The position numbers and the translations under genes are program-made. A stretch of DNA of 64,000 nucleotides from assembly GCF_051401765.1 (NCBI RefSeq), contig NC_135069.1, positions 10,766,501-10,830,500 of the forward strand, written 5' to 3'. Of the stretch, positions 24,165 through 36,500 are shown one piece after another. The notes under the pieces were generated by a model. That model did not search any database. It was not told where the DNA came from and was given only the letters and a program-made list of their open reading frames with translations. Within the stretch, counting starts at the first letter, position 1. The number at the start of each line of letters is the position of its first letter. This stretch comes from Calliopsis andreniformis (lineage: Eukaryota; Arthropoda; Insecta; Hymenoptera; Andrenidae).

Positions 24165-24378
24165 GTTAGAATTACTGGGTGCTTGGGAAACAATATTTGT
24201 ACAAATGTTTAGCTAAGAAGTGTAAATAAGTCATGTTTATTTTCTACATCTGTGAAATATAGGGAACAAAATCTATATGAATAACAGTTATTAAGGAAAA
24301 TGTATGACACAAAATTATAACTATCTTTTATTATATAAATATTACATGATTGTGAATAACAGGAAACTCTTGTTTCAG

Positions 24379-24567
24379 CTGAATGAGGCTCATGGAACCC
24401 TTGGGTGTTGCCCAGGACGTGGTGGAGACGGGCACATTAAAAAGATGGTCCGACTTCCCTGTCCAACACAGATTCACGGACTATTCCAATTCCATTGGAG
24501 AGCCATCACATCACACGATAAGTCCTTTTCCATGTCAACCAGCGCTCAACAACAAGCTTGCGCTATG
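24379..24567 (+). CDS. GDAP2: GDAP2 exon 1 (first coding exon)
   Basis: The exon begins after the acceptor TTTCAG. An in-frame TGA at 24380-24382 directly precedes the ATG at 24383, so the reading frame cannot extend upstream. The second ATG (24392) starts MEPLGV, which lines up with the MDPLG start of vertebrate GDAP2, so it may be the true or shared start. The exon ends in TATG|GTAGAT, splitting a Trp codon that is completed by exon 2 and begins the macro domain (LALW-TGDIS). Confidence 0.85.
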
Positions 24568-27500
24568 GTAGATATAAACTAATAGTAAATGGAATTACAT
24601 ATTTAGTTTACGGAATGTTATAACAGTGTTTTGTTTCAGGACTGGAGATATTTCCGTTTTACAAGTAGATGCAGTAGTAAATTCTACCAATGAAACAATG
24701 GATGATAACAGTCCTATGTGCCAAAAAATATTTGCTGGTGCTGGATCAGCACTCAAGATGGAAATATTTAATGAAATAAAAGGTAATCATTCAATATATG
24801 AGTGAGCAACTGTAGTAGGTTCTGAATTATAAGATTTGCGTTATACTATGACTTTTCTTATTCTTGTAGTTTAATGTTTTAAGCAATAAAAGTATTATTT
24901 GTAATAGATATGGTGACAAAGCATATGTATTATATCATCCCATGAATACTGTTTCTGAAAATCATTTTATTCGTGAAGTAATTAATGCATACTGTTATTT
25001 TTAGTTACAACTCTATCGAATATTATATTCTACCATCATTTCCTATTTATCAGATAATTTTTGTGTCTCTCTTTCAAAGGATTCATACTATTCTGAATTA
25101 AAATGTAAATCAGGAAACAGTATTACTTATGGAATAACCTATATTTTTAGCATTTAACATGTTAAGCTCACTTAAATATGCTATATATTTTTTATTTTAT
25201 AATAATAATGATTTGTAGAATGTAAAACTGGTGAGGTGAGAGTGACACAAGGCCATGGATTACCTGCACGCTTCATTATCCATACTGTTGGACCAGTATA
25301 TAATGTGAAATACCAAACAGCAGCTCAAAATACGTTACATTGTTGTTACAGGTAACATTTTTGTTTAAATATGAATTTTTTGTATACATATTATAATATA
25401 TATTATATGACCTTTTTCATTTGTCATAGAAATGTTTTACAAAAAGCAAGAGAGCTTGGTTTACGTACAGTTGCATTACCAGTAATTAATTCAGTACGAA
25501 GAAATTATCCTCCTGATGCTGGAGCACATATTGCTCTCAGTAAGTATATAATAAATAACACTTTCAAATTGTTCTAATGTTTTAAAAAATCCATGGTGAT
25601 TAACTTGTTTTTTCTTCTAACAGGAACAATAAGAAGATTTTTAGAACAATATGGAGATTCTATAACATGCATTGTATTTGTTCTGGAACCATGTGATCTC
25701 GGAATTTATGAAGTTCTTCTTCCACTGTATTTCCCGCGAAATTTGGCAGAGCAAGATAACGCTTGTTGGCAACTACCAAATGACATAGGTGGAATGGATG
25801 GAGAACCTCTCCTTCCCGATCGACAGATTAGAATTATTGACAATCCTCAGCATGCTCTACACGGTAATAACATGAAATAATATTAATTTCATATTGTAAA
25901 TATTAGTTTGCGTAAAATACATATGAAGCCACATTCAAAACATTAAAGAATCGAAATGAGTGGTAGTCATTTAGGTTATCTTTTTCTGTGATAGGTGATG
26001 AGAGCGTAGAATTATCTACACAATTAGAGACATCCGTGAACATTGGTGAACATGCATTCGCACAGATGCAGGGTGATTTAGATCGACAGAGACTTCTCGG
26101 AGAAAGACCACCTGCAGACCCACTCGCGGATATTATGCTGAAACAAATGCAACAGAAAGAAAGGTATTTTTCAGTTTCTTTTTTAATTTCCGTATCGGGA
26201 TTGCGCGTTTATTTCAATCAAGTAGATTTTTGTATGTATTCGCCAAGACAGCTGACGTTTGTTCGAAATATTCCATTCATTCAATGTCACCAACGCAGTT
26301 TCATACAGAATTAACATGACTTTCGCGCGTCATAATACTATTTTCAACTACTCATGCGTAAACAGTGCTATTTGTGGGCGCAAACATTTCTATCATATAC
26401 TACGCACAATTTCATTCATCAAGGGCGTGCTAACTTATTTTATGATTCATAAAGAACAAATTTATCTAATGATAAATATCCATGTATCGTCGAAGACTGA
26501 AAACAAGAATTAGAATCATTAAACGTCTAAACGACTAAATATTAGTCATAGTCTAACTAAAACGACTTTGGATAGGTTTTATGAATACTGTAAACTTAGA
26601 TGTTTCTTGGCTAAACCAAACTTACTCTTTGCTAATTTGTTATCAATATAATTAAAACTTACGTAAAATTTGCTAGACAATTATGTGCTACAAATGAGTA
26701 ATGCAGTTTTACAATCTAATTTTGTCGACCGTAGATTTCTTTCATACCGACTTTCGCTACATGAATGTTTCATTCGGTAAGATGCGATACCACTGATAAG
26801 TTAATTCTTTCCTTCTGAGATATGAGATACCTATAGCTGGTTCGTTCTTGGAGTGCAAACACACATAATTGACAAGTATGCTACACGGGTTGCATATTAC
26901 CTGGCGTTTTCATATTTCTATAGAATAGGATAGACAATAAAAAACAGTACAATTTTTTAATCTAGAATTCATTATAATCGCTAATAAACATGGAGTTTAT
27001 GCGACTTTATAAGACAAGGAAACAAATTCAAATTCTATAAACTTTCACGAAATTCGAAATTACAATGTACAAATAATTAAATTGGAATGGATTGTGATTT
27101 TAAATTTGAAACATTTGAAAATTACAAGATTGTAAAATTATTTTTTATTTTTAACTAATTATGTATTCCTACACATGGATTCATAATTATTAAGTTCATA
27201 ATTTTTTAAGTTCACTGAAACGAATCATTCTACTGTGGAATATCTTTTAACGCAAGATTACTGTAAAAAGTTTGACATTAGCTCTTAAAGTAACCATTTC
27301 CTACAAAATTTAACACTATTCTTTAAATTATGAAATTCGCAGTTATACAAAGTACATTTCTGTCCTTTCTTGAAAGGACAAATTACTCATATTTTGGTCT
27401 TTCTTGAATTTTTCTGGAGTCTTTCTTGATACATTAGAACACTGATCATGCATCATTGTTACTGACTACAAATTGTCTCCTACTTTTTCAAAAACACTGA

Positions 27501-30500
27501 AACGCAGGTAAAAGAGTTACGCAGCATTTAGAAAGCAATTACTTTGGCTCTTAAGGTGTACTTTAGTCAGTTTCGCTAAAATACCGTGAGTGATCACGTG
27601 AATAAAGTGTCTTTCTTTACGTCATCGCGAAATAAATCACGCAGATGATTACAGTGCTAAATAAGATAAGGCCTGAAAAATTAAGATTCTATGACGTCAA
27701 CATTTTATCGTGAAGAAATCAGGCTTAAATTGGATGAGTTACACCGTGAAATGGATTTAATAGTTTTAAAAAACAGCGTGATCCAAGAGAAAAAAACACG
27801 CTATCCATAAACACAATTAATCATTTCTTAAAACGTTCATGCGCCTACCATGTGTGCGTACTTCATTTTACGCAAGAGTGTAGCGATAAACATTAGCTTA
27901 ATCATTATGATACGTTCACGACGGACCATACGGTACCACAAATAACAATTTTCTATTATATTATATGGCGAATGGAAATTCTTAAATTGTTACATTTATC
28001 AAATATGTAGCCATTGGGTCATATTTTTAATGTTTCTACATTTCCAGTTGCAGACATTTTATTTACTTTAATATCGAGAACGTCTTCAGTCACAAATTTT
28101 GTTTTAAATTTTGTTTATCTTAATATCGATTACATCCCTAATCGCAAATTTAGTTCTAAATTTTAAAAAAATTCAGTTTTTTCATTTGGAACGTAAAATG
28201 TAAGTTTCTGGGAAATGTTTAATATTTGATGGTTTTCCTTGCGATTAAAGGCGCGCCTTAAATTCGTAATTTCGAGGAAGGAGTGTACTGGATTGGTTAT
28301 TTTGTCGAAGGAGTGCCTTGAATCTACTTTAATCGAGGCCACGGTCGCGAAATCATGGACACAGTCGGCACGTAACATGTTTGAGGCTCGATGTATGCCC
28401 GCCATTGAAAATCAGTCTTAGCCATCGTGGAAATTACTGTTTCAATGGGACCGTAATTATAGAAGTAACTGTTCTTGCTTTGGTTTAATGAATATACTTG
28501 AACAATTTCTTCAAAATTTTCTAAGCTTCTATCGAAAATAATATTGCCATACTACTAGTCATTTTTAGCAAGGTCTTTCAGAATAGATGACTTTCTGAGA
28601 ATAGCATAAGTGTAGGTCGATGTTATGCTATGCTTGTTAAAAATGTTTTCAATGACCTAAGATTCCTCCGATGAAATAACAGAATTGTATTTCCGGCCTC
28701 AGAGTTTTAAATCACTTGTGATGTGTTGCAAATTCAGAGGAAGCCTAAATTAATACAGTTTTGTATGCGATCGATGATTAATCCTCGCATACCATAACTT
28801 CCTGGGTAATTTTTGGAGCAGCGACATATTCTGGGAAATTAAACCTTCTGTTTTCATTTCGTTGAAACGTGGCTTGAAATGGTTGCATTAGTTGCCAGTA
28901 ACAAATGACTCCTTATTTATCATTCGTCCTACATGAGCTGACTTGTATGTAATCTTGAAACTAATGATTTAAATTGGCTTAAAGAAAGAAAATTGTTCTT
29001 GCTTACTGTTATCGAATATGAAAGTAGAAATTGAACGATCGAGTATTAATAACGCAATACAGTACATTTCAATTGCTCTCAATGTTTCTTGACAATTGCA
29101 ATAGACAGTGACGCAATTTTGACTGTGTTCTAATTCTTTTGAAATAATGATCAATCGTAACACTTGACTTGCAGCTGTACAACGCATAAAACTGCAGTAC
29201 TGAAATGTGAAAGCGTAACGTTTGGTGTTAAAGTGGCAAAAAAGTGCTTATATAAAATCAATTGATTGCAGAACAATTTAATTCAGACATTTTCTAAATT
29301 TTTTGCGGACGACTGCTTAATTTAACGATTATGAAAAAGAAGATTATATACAATGTTACATTAAGATTTTATAATATGTAGTAATAACTGCAATAATTGC
29401 TGTAATAACACGGCAATTACTATTCACAGTTAATTATATAGACGTCCATATGGCATGAATTAACAACATCTAAGTTATTCTTACAATGAGTGTACATTTA
29501 AGAAGATATCGATATGTTTACTATTGTTTACATATATTTAGAAATATGTTCCAATCAATTTTAGCGATAATTCTAATAATATTTTCGTAATTAATCACCG
29601 CTGAAGTTAGCGCCAGAATCTATGCAAAAATAGCCCTAACTCCAAATTGCGTAGAGTACTACGCACTCAGATTCCGCGGAATTCCATACTAAAAAGGAAT
29701 CTGAAGTCACTTTCTGTGTATTCTAGGATAATAATAATCAACTGTTCTGCAGTTTCAAATAATAACACGAGTCAATTCTGTTTATTCTAGCATTAGTTAT
29801 GCTCATTCACAGTGTTTTCGGCTTAGAATTCCTAAATCTATTGGAAACAAAATCTATTGTTGCTGTACTATTTATATAATTTATAACAAATTGCATAGAA
29901 TTAACAGAAAAATAACTCTTTCCCAAAATATTTATTCATGAAATGCAACATATGGTACTTTACAAATTTTTGGAGCTATGAAAAATCAAACAAATCTTAT
30001 TTATTTTTCAAAATTCACTAAGTGGAATATATTTTTATTATATTTTTGCAAATTGGAGATTAAATACAATATTCTTATTGCCTGATTCAATCTACGTAAA
30101 TTTATTATTGATCTGTTTCTATTAGTGATTTACAAAATCAAATTTTAAAGGCGTATATATGCGTTTAAGAAATATTATATTAATAAAGCTAAAAAGAAGG
30201 GGCTCATTCTAAGAATTATATTTTTTAAAAATACTTACTATTTATCGTTTTATCAATTCAAAGGATTCTTTATTAAAAAAGAGTACAAGCTTATTGTACA
30301 CAAGAATCTTATTTATTGATTTGAATTATTAAAGTTATCTAAGTTAAAAGAAATTAATATCAATAAATGAAGTAAAAGAAACAATCTCAATTTTAAGGAG
30401 AGCTTAGTGATTACATCTATTTTGGCACACACACAAAGTATTTAATACACAACATAACATTTTTTATAAATATTGAATAAACAAAGAAAATAGTATTACG

Positions 30501-33500
30501 AAGAGTGATTTTTTTGTTAAAAAATAAGGTGCAGTATATCTGAAAATAGCACTTAATAAAATCAAATAATTTACCCAATACAGAGCTTTAAATTATATCT
30601 GATATTTTGTCTTTTTTCTCTACAACGTTTTCAAGGAATGTTTTGTGAACTTACAATCAAAAGTGTATTTATTTCATTAAAATTAATTTCTTTGGAGATA
30701 ATTATCTGAACAAAATCTAATTATTCGCTTATTTCATTTCAATAATAATTATTCATTATACGTAATAAAATATTCTATCAATTTATTACTATCCATTCGA
30801 ATAACTATTTCAGAATTATCTAAATAACGCTATGAATAAAGATAAGCATTATTCAAATCGTTCTGAATAAATATTCATCTATTCAAATAAATTCTATTCA
30901 GTCGAACATTCCATTTGAACAAAAATCATTCTCAGTCCCATTCGTCTAAAAACTCACCCCCTCGCAAAAAGTTCGCTCATTCTTCCAAGTCCACTGAAAT
31001 TTCATTCATTTCTGGCTTCCCATAAGCCAATAAACGAAACTCGAACCGTCATCGGAGAGGAAATTCCGAAAACGGCTTCAGTTCCAAACATCGCAGCGTC
31101 AAACGCGGCATTACGCATCTATCGATCCGCGGAATTCTGTAGCATGAGTTTACGTACTCGCTCCGACTGAAAACTACGCTTTATCGATCCTTTTACGGTG
31201 GCTGAACGATATATTCCTGCAATTAGACGACGACTTGAAATCGTACGTAATAACCGGTCCACAAATCACACCCCTACCCCGCGGGTGGTGGGTGGTTTTT
31301 TACTCATCGAACACAGTACCCTAAGCCGAGCAGGCGCCGTGACGCAGCCGGCGAAGGCGCGCGCCCACGAAGCCGCCGAAGACGCGCTCCGTCGTCCACT
31401 TCATAGCCTCGTCTTTCCTCTTCAACCAGCTCAGTGTGTTGCGACTGCTCGCGAAGGCTCGTCGTGTTCGTCGCTCCTTCGATACAGTTTCGCGCGGTGG
31501 ATCTCGGCTTTCCTCCTTTCGGGGTCTCATCTCGCGGTTGATCGAGCTGAGTCCTTCCATCGCGACCATCCTCGCGTCAAAGACCTTAGGAGTTTAAGCC
31601 AGTTCGTTTTCCTCGTGTTTGAACTGTGAACCGATGTTGGCTAAGACTGCTTGCTCGATTGAAGGAATAGAGCTGTCTGATTGGTGTTGTTGAGACAGTT
31701 GTAATCGTGATTTTCGGAGCGTCCTGTTTTAACAGTTGAACGCTAGGGTACACGTTGTCAAAATGGTCATGATCGACATGGTGGATGTGATCGAGGACGA
31801 GGACCGGTACGTATCGAAACTGATTTCTTTTTTTGCGTTTGGAGGGATTTCTCACAGCGACGCTTCGTGGATTAAGGAACTGTTTACTGTCGCTCGAGCT
31901 GAGTTTTCAGTATTACGTAAATGCTCCAAGACTGTGAAGGCACGATTTTCGTTGCGAGATTGAACACGTACTTTGGGGCTCTCTTGATCTCGAGGATAGA
32001 CTTTTGATGGAAGATTAAGGGGATTAGAAGTTTAGAAGGGTTGCAGATAATCCGAATCTAGGCTAGGTTCGAGCATGGAGTTTGGGATCTTCGATCGTTT
32101 CCTGATAGACATCAACATTGTTTTTGGTACAACGCCCAGTCTTGTTTTTCATTTCTCGCTTCGGTAATACTGATTTGGTCATGGTCCAAGAAATAGATTT
32201 TGAAGGAGATTCTTTATTGAAATGGGAAGAAATATTTTGTGTTGATTGACATATTTTGCATCTGGGGATTGTAGGCGTAGGCTTTTAAGCGTTTCGATTG
32301 GGGATTATTAAGACTGTACTCAATTAGAGCTAAACGAGTCATTGATGGATTATTTACTGAAGTGATTTAATCGTTTAACGAAATTTGAAGACTTAAAATG
32401 TATTGTTTACTGCATTGATTTGTTGACATCATAGGTTTCTATCGTAATGATATTTTTTACTGTTATCTCTGCTTCTAAAGTATTAGTAGCTGAATAATTC
32501 CATATATTATCTATCACTTGAACGATTTAATTATAGAACTTGCATGTATATAACTCATTCTTCAAATGTATAACGAAATTAGAAATTTCTTATATTAGCT
32601 GCTATAAATAGTCCCATAGATACAGATTTACGTTTTTCAAAATCTTCAACCTTGAACTATATCATCTTTGAGAAAACAAACATGAATTTTGTGTTTACAT
32701 GATACTTAACATTCTATGAATACGTAGCAAGGATTATTTATTTTTAAATTCTTCATTTTTTCAAGTTCACTGAATTTTTATAATCTGTTTCACGAAGCGT
32801 ATTTTATGCTTGATATATTATGTTTAATGAACCTTAATTTTGCTGGACAAGCATTTACGCAAGTACACGTGAACAAATAATGTAATATATGTATAAACAA
32901 TTAATTTCACGTTATAAAGACCTAGCATAACAGTTAGAGAAATACTATTATTTTTGAGCGGTGATTTAATACATAATTTCGTATGATTTATTCCAACGTA
33001 TTAGTCGATAAAAAGCGTATAGATTAGTCTTTAAAAACCTGCTGATTCAGTGTCCTATGTACATGGTAACTTCACCTGCTAACAACGTGATCTTCTTTGT
33101 TGAATGTAAGATCATTATGGCGCCTCTGTCTATTAGTATCATTTGAAAGGTATTAAAGAAAGTTACATCGTAGGACTCTAATCGTAATGCTAACAGTATT
33201 TACTTCATGTACAATCAGTTCCTACAATACGACGAAGCCTCGTCGCTTTCCCAATTCTTGAAACTAGACAACGTGGTTGAAATACTGTCTCTAAACCAAA
33301 CAACTACTTTATTGTGAGAATTTTAGATTTTTTTAGAATTTTTAAATTTTATCAGAACTCAGCATTTCTTATTTTCGAAGGTGGAAGGGAGGTACTTCAG
33401 AAAACATTTTTTGCTATTAGTCAAATTTTTTTACTAGCTGTATTTTTCCACAATGTGAATTTAATCATTGGTTTTTTAGTATTTTTGGATTCAAAAGAAC

Positions 33501-36500
33501 TCAATATGTGGCAGATGGGGGTGTCAAAATTTGATCGATAGTAATATTTTCCTCTCTGTGATATTATAAATATACTGCGGGTCTTTATGCATTTATGGGA
33601 AATTTCAATATGCAAAAACATACAGAGTTCGTATAATGCACAAAATTCTATAAAATATCGAAAGTTAAATACACTTTATAGAATTTAGAGGAAAAAACAA
33701 ATCTCTAATTAGATTGCACTTCTCAAATCCTATTTATGGAAATAGAAAATTGAATAAATATTCGCAGTTTAATTACTAGAATTGGGAATGTAAAAATACG
33801 CGAAATCAGTTTTGACTTTTATTTTGCCATATAAAGTGACGAACAGAGAAAATAAAATCAAATAAGCGGGAATAAAAATCGACAAGAAACGATCGTCATT
33901 GTCCACGTGACGAAACGTCAGTTGTGAAAGATGGTTCAAATGCAATACTCTATCTTATTCTATCTCCTTATGTGTTTACACTCTGCTCTTTTAACGTAAT
34001 TGCCACATCTGCGCAGGATAGAAGAAAAGTGGGATCTGTTTTTCTGAAATGATTTGCAGAAAGACAGAGTTTTACGCTTTATTTGTTCCTCGTGGATGGC
34101 AACTTGCCGTGAAAAAAATTCTGCATTGTTTCTTGCGGCTATTCAGTTATTCTCATTCACTTACATTTCCTCTGTTTTTTGGCATTTACGAGATTGAAAG
34201 CATGTCGCAAATGAATCGAACTCAAAAACGTGTTTGTGTTTTGCTAGGAGTGTTGCACAAGTGTGACGCTCACTTTTTGCTAAATCTTTGTTTATAATAT
34301 ATTGAAAATCAAAATTGCTTTGTGTATATTATTTTCTTGATACATTTGAATATTTGAATGATTAATAATTTAGTAATTTAACAATTTTAATATTTGATAA
34401 TTTGAAAATATCCAAAACACTGAATCTTTAAAAGAAGTAAGATGCTCAGAGTAATTTGCATTCTCAATATCTTGCAAAACATTGGCTATATGTCCTCAAA
34501 GAGAGTATTGATAGTTTTAGCTTAACGAGTTCTGTAAACTGCTAAAGACTCATTAAATGTAAGCCGCTACATTTGAGAAGCTTTATTTCTCAGCGGCCTA
34601 TAGGCGTCTTCTATTAGTTCGAAGCAACCTACTTTCAGTAAATGTTATACTTTTTCTTACTAATGGTGCCAAAATAGCTTGAAAAATATGCTGAAATAAG
34701 TACAGCTCGAATATTCCAGCTAAGCTGAAAAGGGGAAGTTTCAATCTGGAGGAATGAGACCAACTACAAGTTCTAGGTGCTGATGAAAATAACCAAAATA
34801 TATTATAAGGATATTTCTTCGAGAATTTTTACGAGAAATGTATTTAAACATTACCTTTTAAATTATGTCTTCAAAGACATTGAATAATTAGTGAATTACT
34901 AGCAAGTGAAAACCAACCAATTAGTGTCGAGTATCAGAGATTCATAAATAAAATGTTTAAAACCTTATTTAAGGTTGATTTTCTTTTTTAATCAATTTTT
35001 GATCTTCTCTTTTTATATGGAAACATAAATAAATGATAAAGGACAATTTTAGAACTAGATTTTTCACGTTTTTTAGTCTACAGTTTTTTGTTACACATTG
35101 GAGCCTATGATTTGAGTCTGAGCCCGTTCACAAAGCTTTCATTTGCATCACTATCTTCCTTTGTAGGCATTCGAATATTCAAGCAAGTTGATTACTCGAG
35201 TGAGCTTGAAAGACTTCAAACCTTTTGAATAATGTAAGCAGTGTTTGAATGTTTGAATAGCTTGCTTGCATTTAAGCTACTCAAATCGAAACTTTGAACT
35301 ATTTGGAAGACAGTGAACTACTTATACTTATAAATTAACGTCTCAGACTATTTGAGTAATTTAAGGGTTTAATATATTGATATAAGGAATCACTAGATAA
35401 AAGTTTATTCTAAGAATTATTATATGCTTGAATAATGTCCACTTTAGAATATCTATCTAAAGGATTTTAATTCGATAAAATAAAATTTTTGTGACTCGGT
35501 TTGAACGAAATATTTATAATTGTGATTATCGTCTATAATTTTAAATAACATTTACTATGATTTATCAGTAACTTTAAAAAAAATACTACTTATTCGTTTG
35601 AATTCAGGTATTCCAGGATTTTTTTCAAGCTTTCTTAAATAATAAATGTATCTGATTATATCTACGTATTAGTTGCACAATTGAATACTTATTCTGCACG
35701 GTTCAGTTAAACCAGTTCTTTTTGGGTTAAATTTCTAATACATATTTTCCATATGGGTCATTCCACGCGAAATCGGGCACGTTTCGGAGCAAGTTCTTGT
35801 AATTTGCTCAAATTTGAATATGTTGTAGTATTTAACGATATTTAAACGTACCCTAAAGGATTTTTCAAAATTTTGAAAATTGTCGATTTTACAGCTGTTT
35901 GAAGTTAAGTGCTACCTTTTTTTTAAAAAATTATAGCTATTGAACTAGTAAGCGGATGGAGATGAGCTTTACGGTGCTTATAGAGAAAACATTGAAGTTT
36001 GTAAAAGAAATTATTTCATTTAAAAAAACTTGTTTTTTAATCATCTTTTCTGCAATTATTTTAAACAAATGCAGGTTTTTAAGATGATGCGCGATTTTGA
36101 AAATCTGAAAAAAAAGGAGAATATAGTTTGATCCTTCCCCTTGATGGACAAACTTTCAAAAAGATGGACATTTTAAAATTGGCCCTGTGAAAATTGCCGA
36201 AAGTTGACGCTGCGTCGAGTCGCACTGCTGTGGCGGGCATGTCGTCGCTAGCAGCCTATTCGACTCCAGCGGACGAACGTGCGTTATTATTTGCGATCAA
36301 GGCGGCAAATATTGGTAACTCACTCTTTGTCAATGATTCTTATTGACAAGTTCACATTCATTTTTGCCATGTGAAGTTGCAAAAAAGTGCCATTCTGCAT
36401 TAATACCAAAATCTTCGAAATGAAAGCTAGGATTTAAGAGATTATATTTATGTTTTCAAGAATAAGACGAAGATTGAGTTACCAATATTTATTGATTGCA

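Noticed and set aside
23915..24193. 92-codon minus-strand frame at the GDAP2 promoter
   Set aside because: Low-complexity hydrophobic/Ser-rich translation with an overlapping shifted frame; no evidence of a divergent gene.
31198..31629. 143-codon plus-strand frame in the CpG island
   Set aside because: Arg/Ala/Ser-rich composition follows from CpG richness; a non-ATG-context start, no domain, and it sits where a promoter and 5'UTR are expected.
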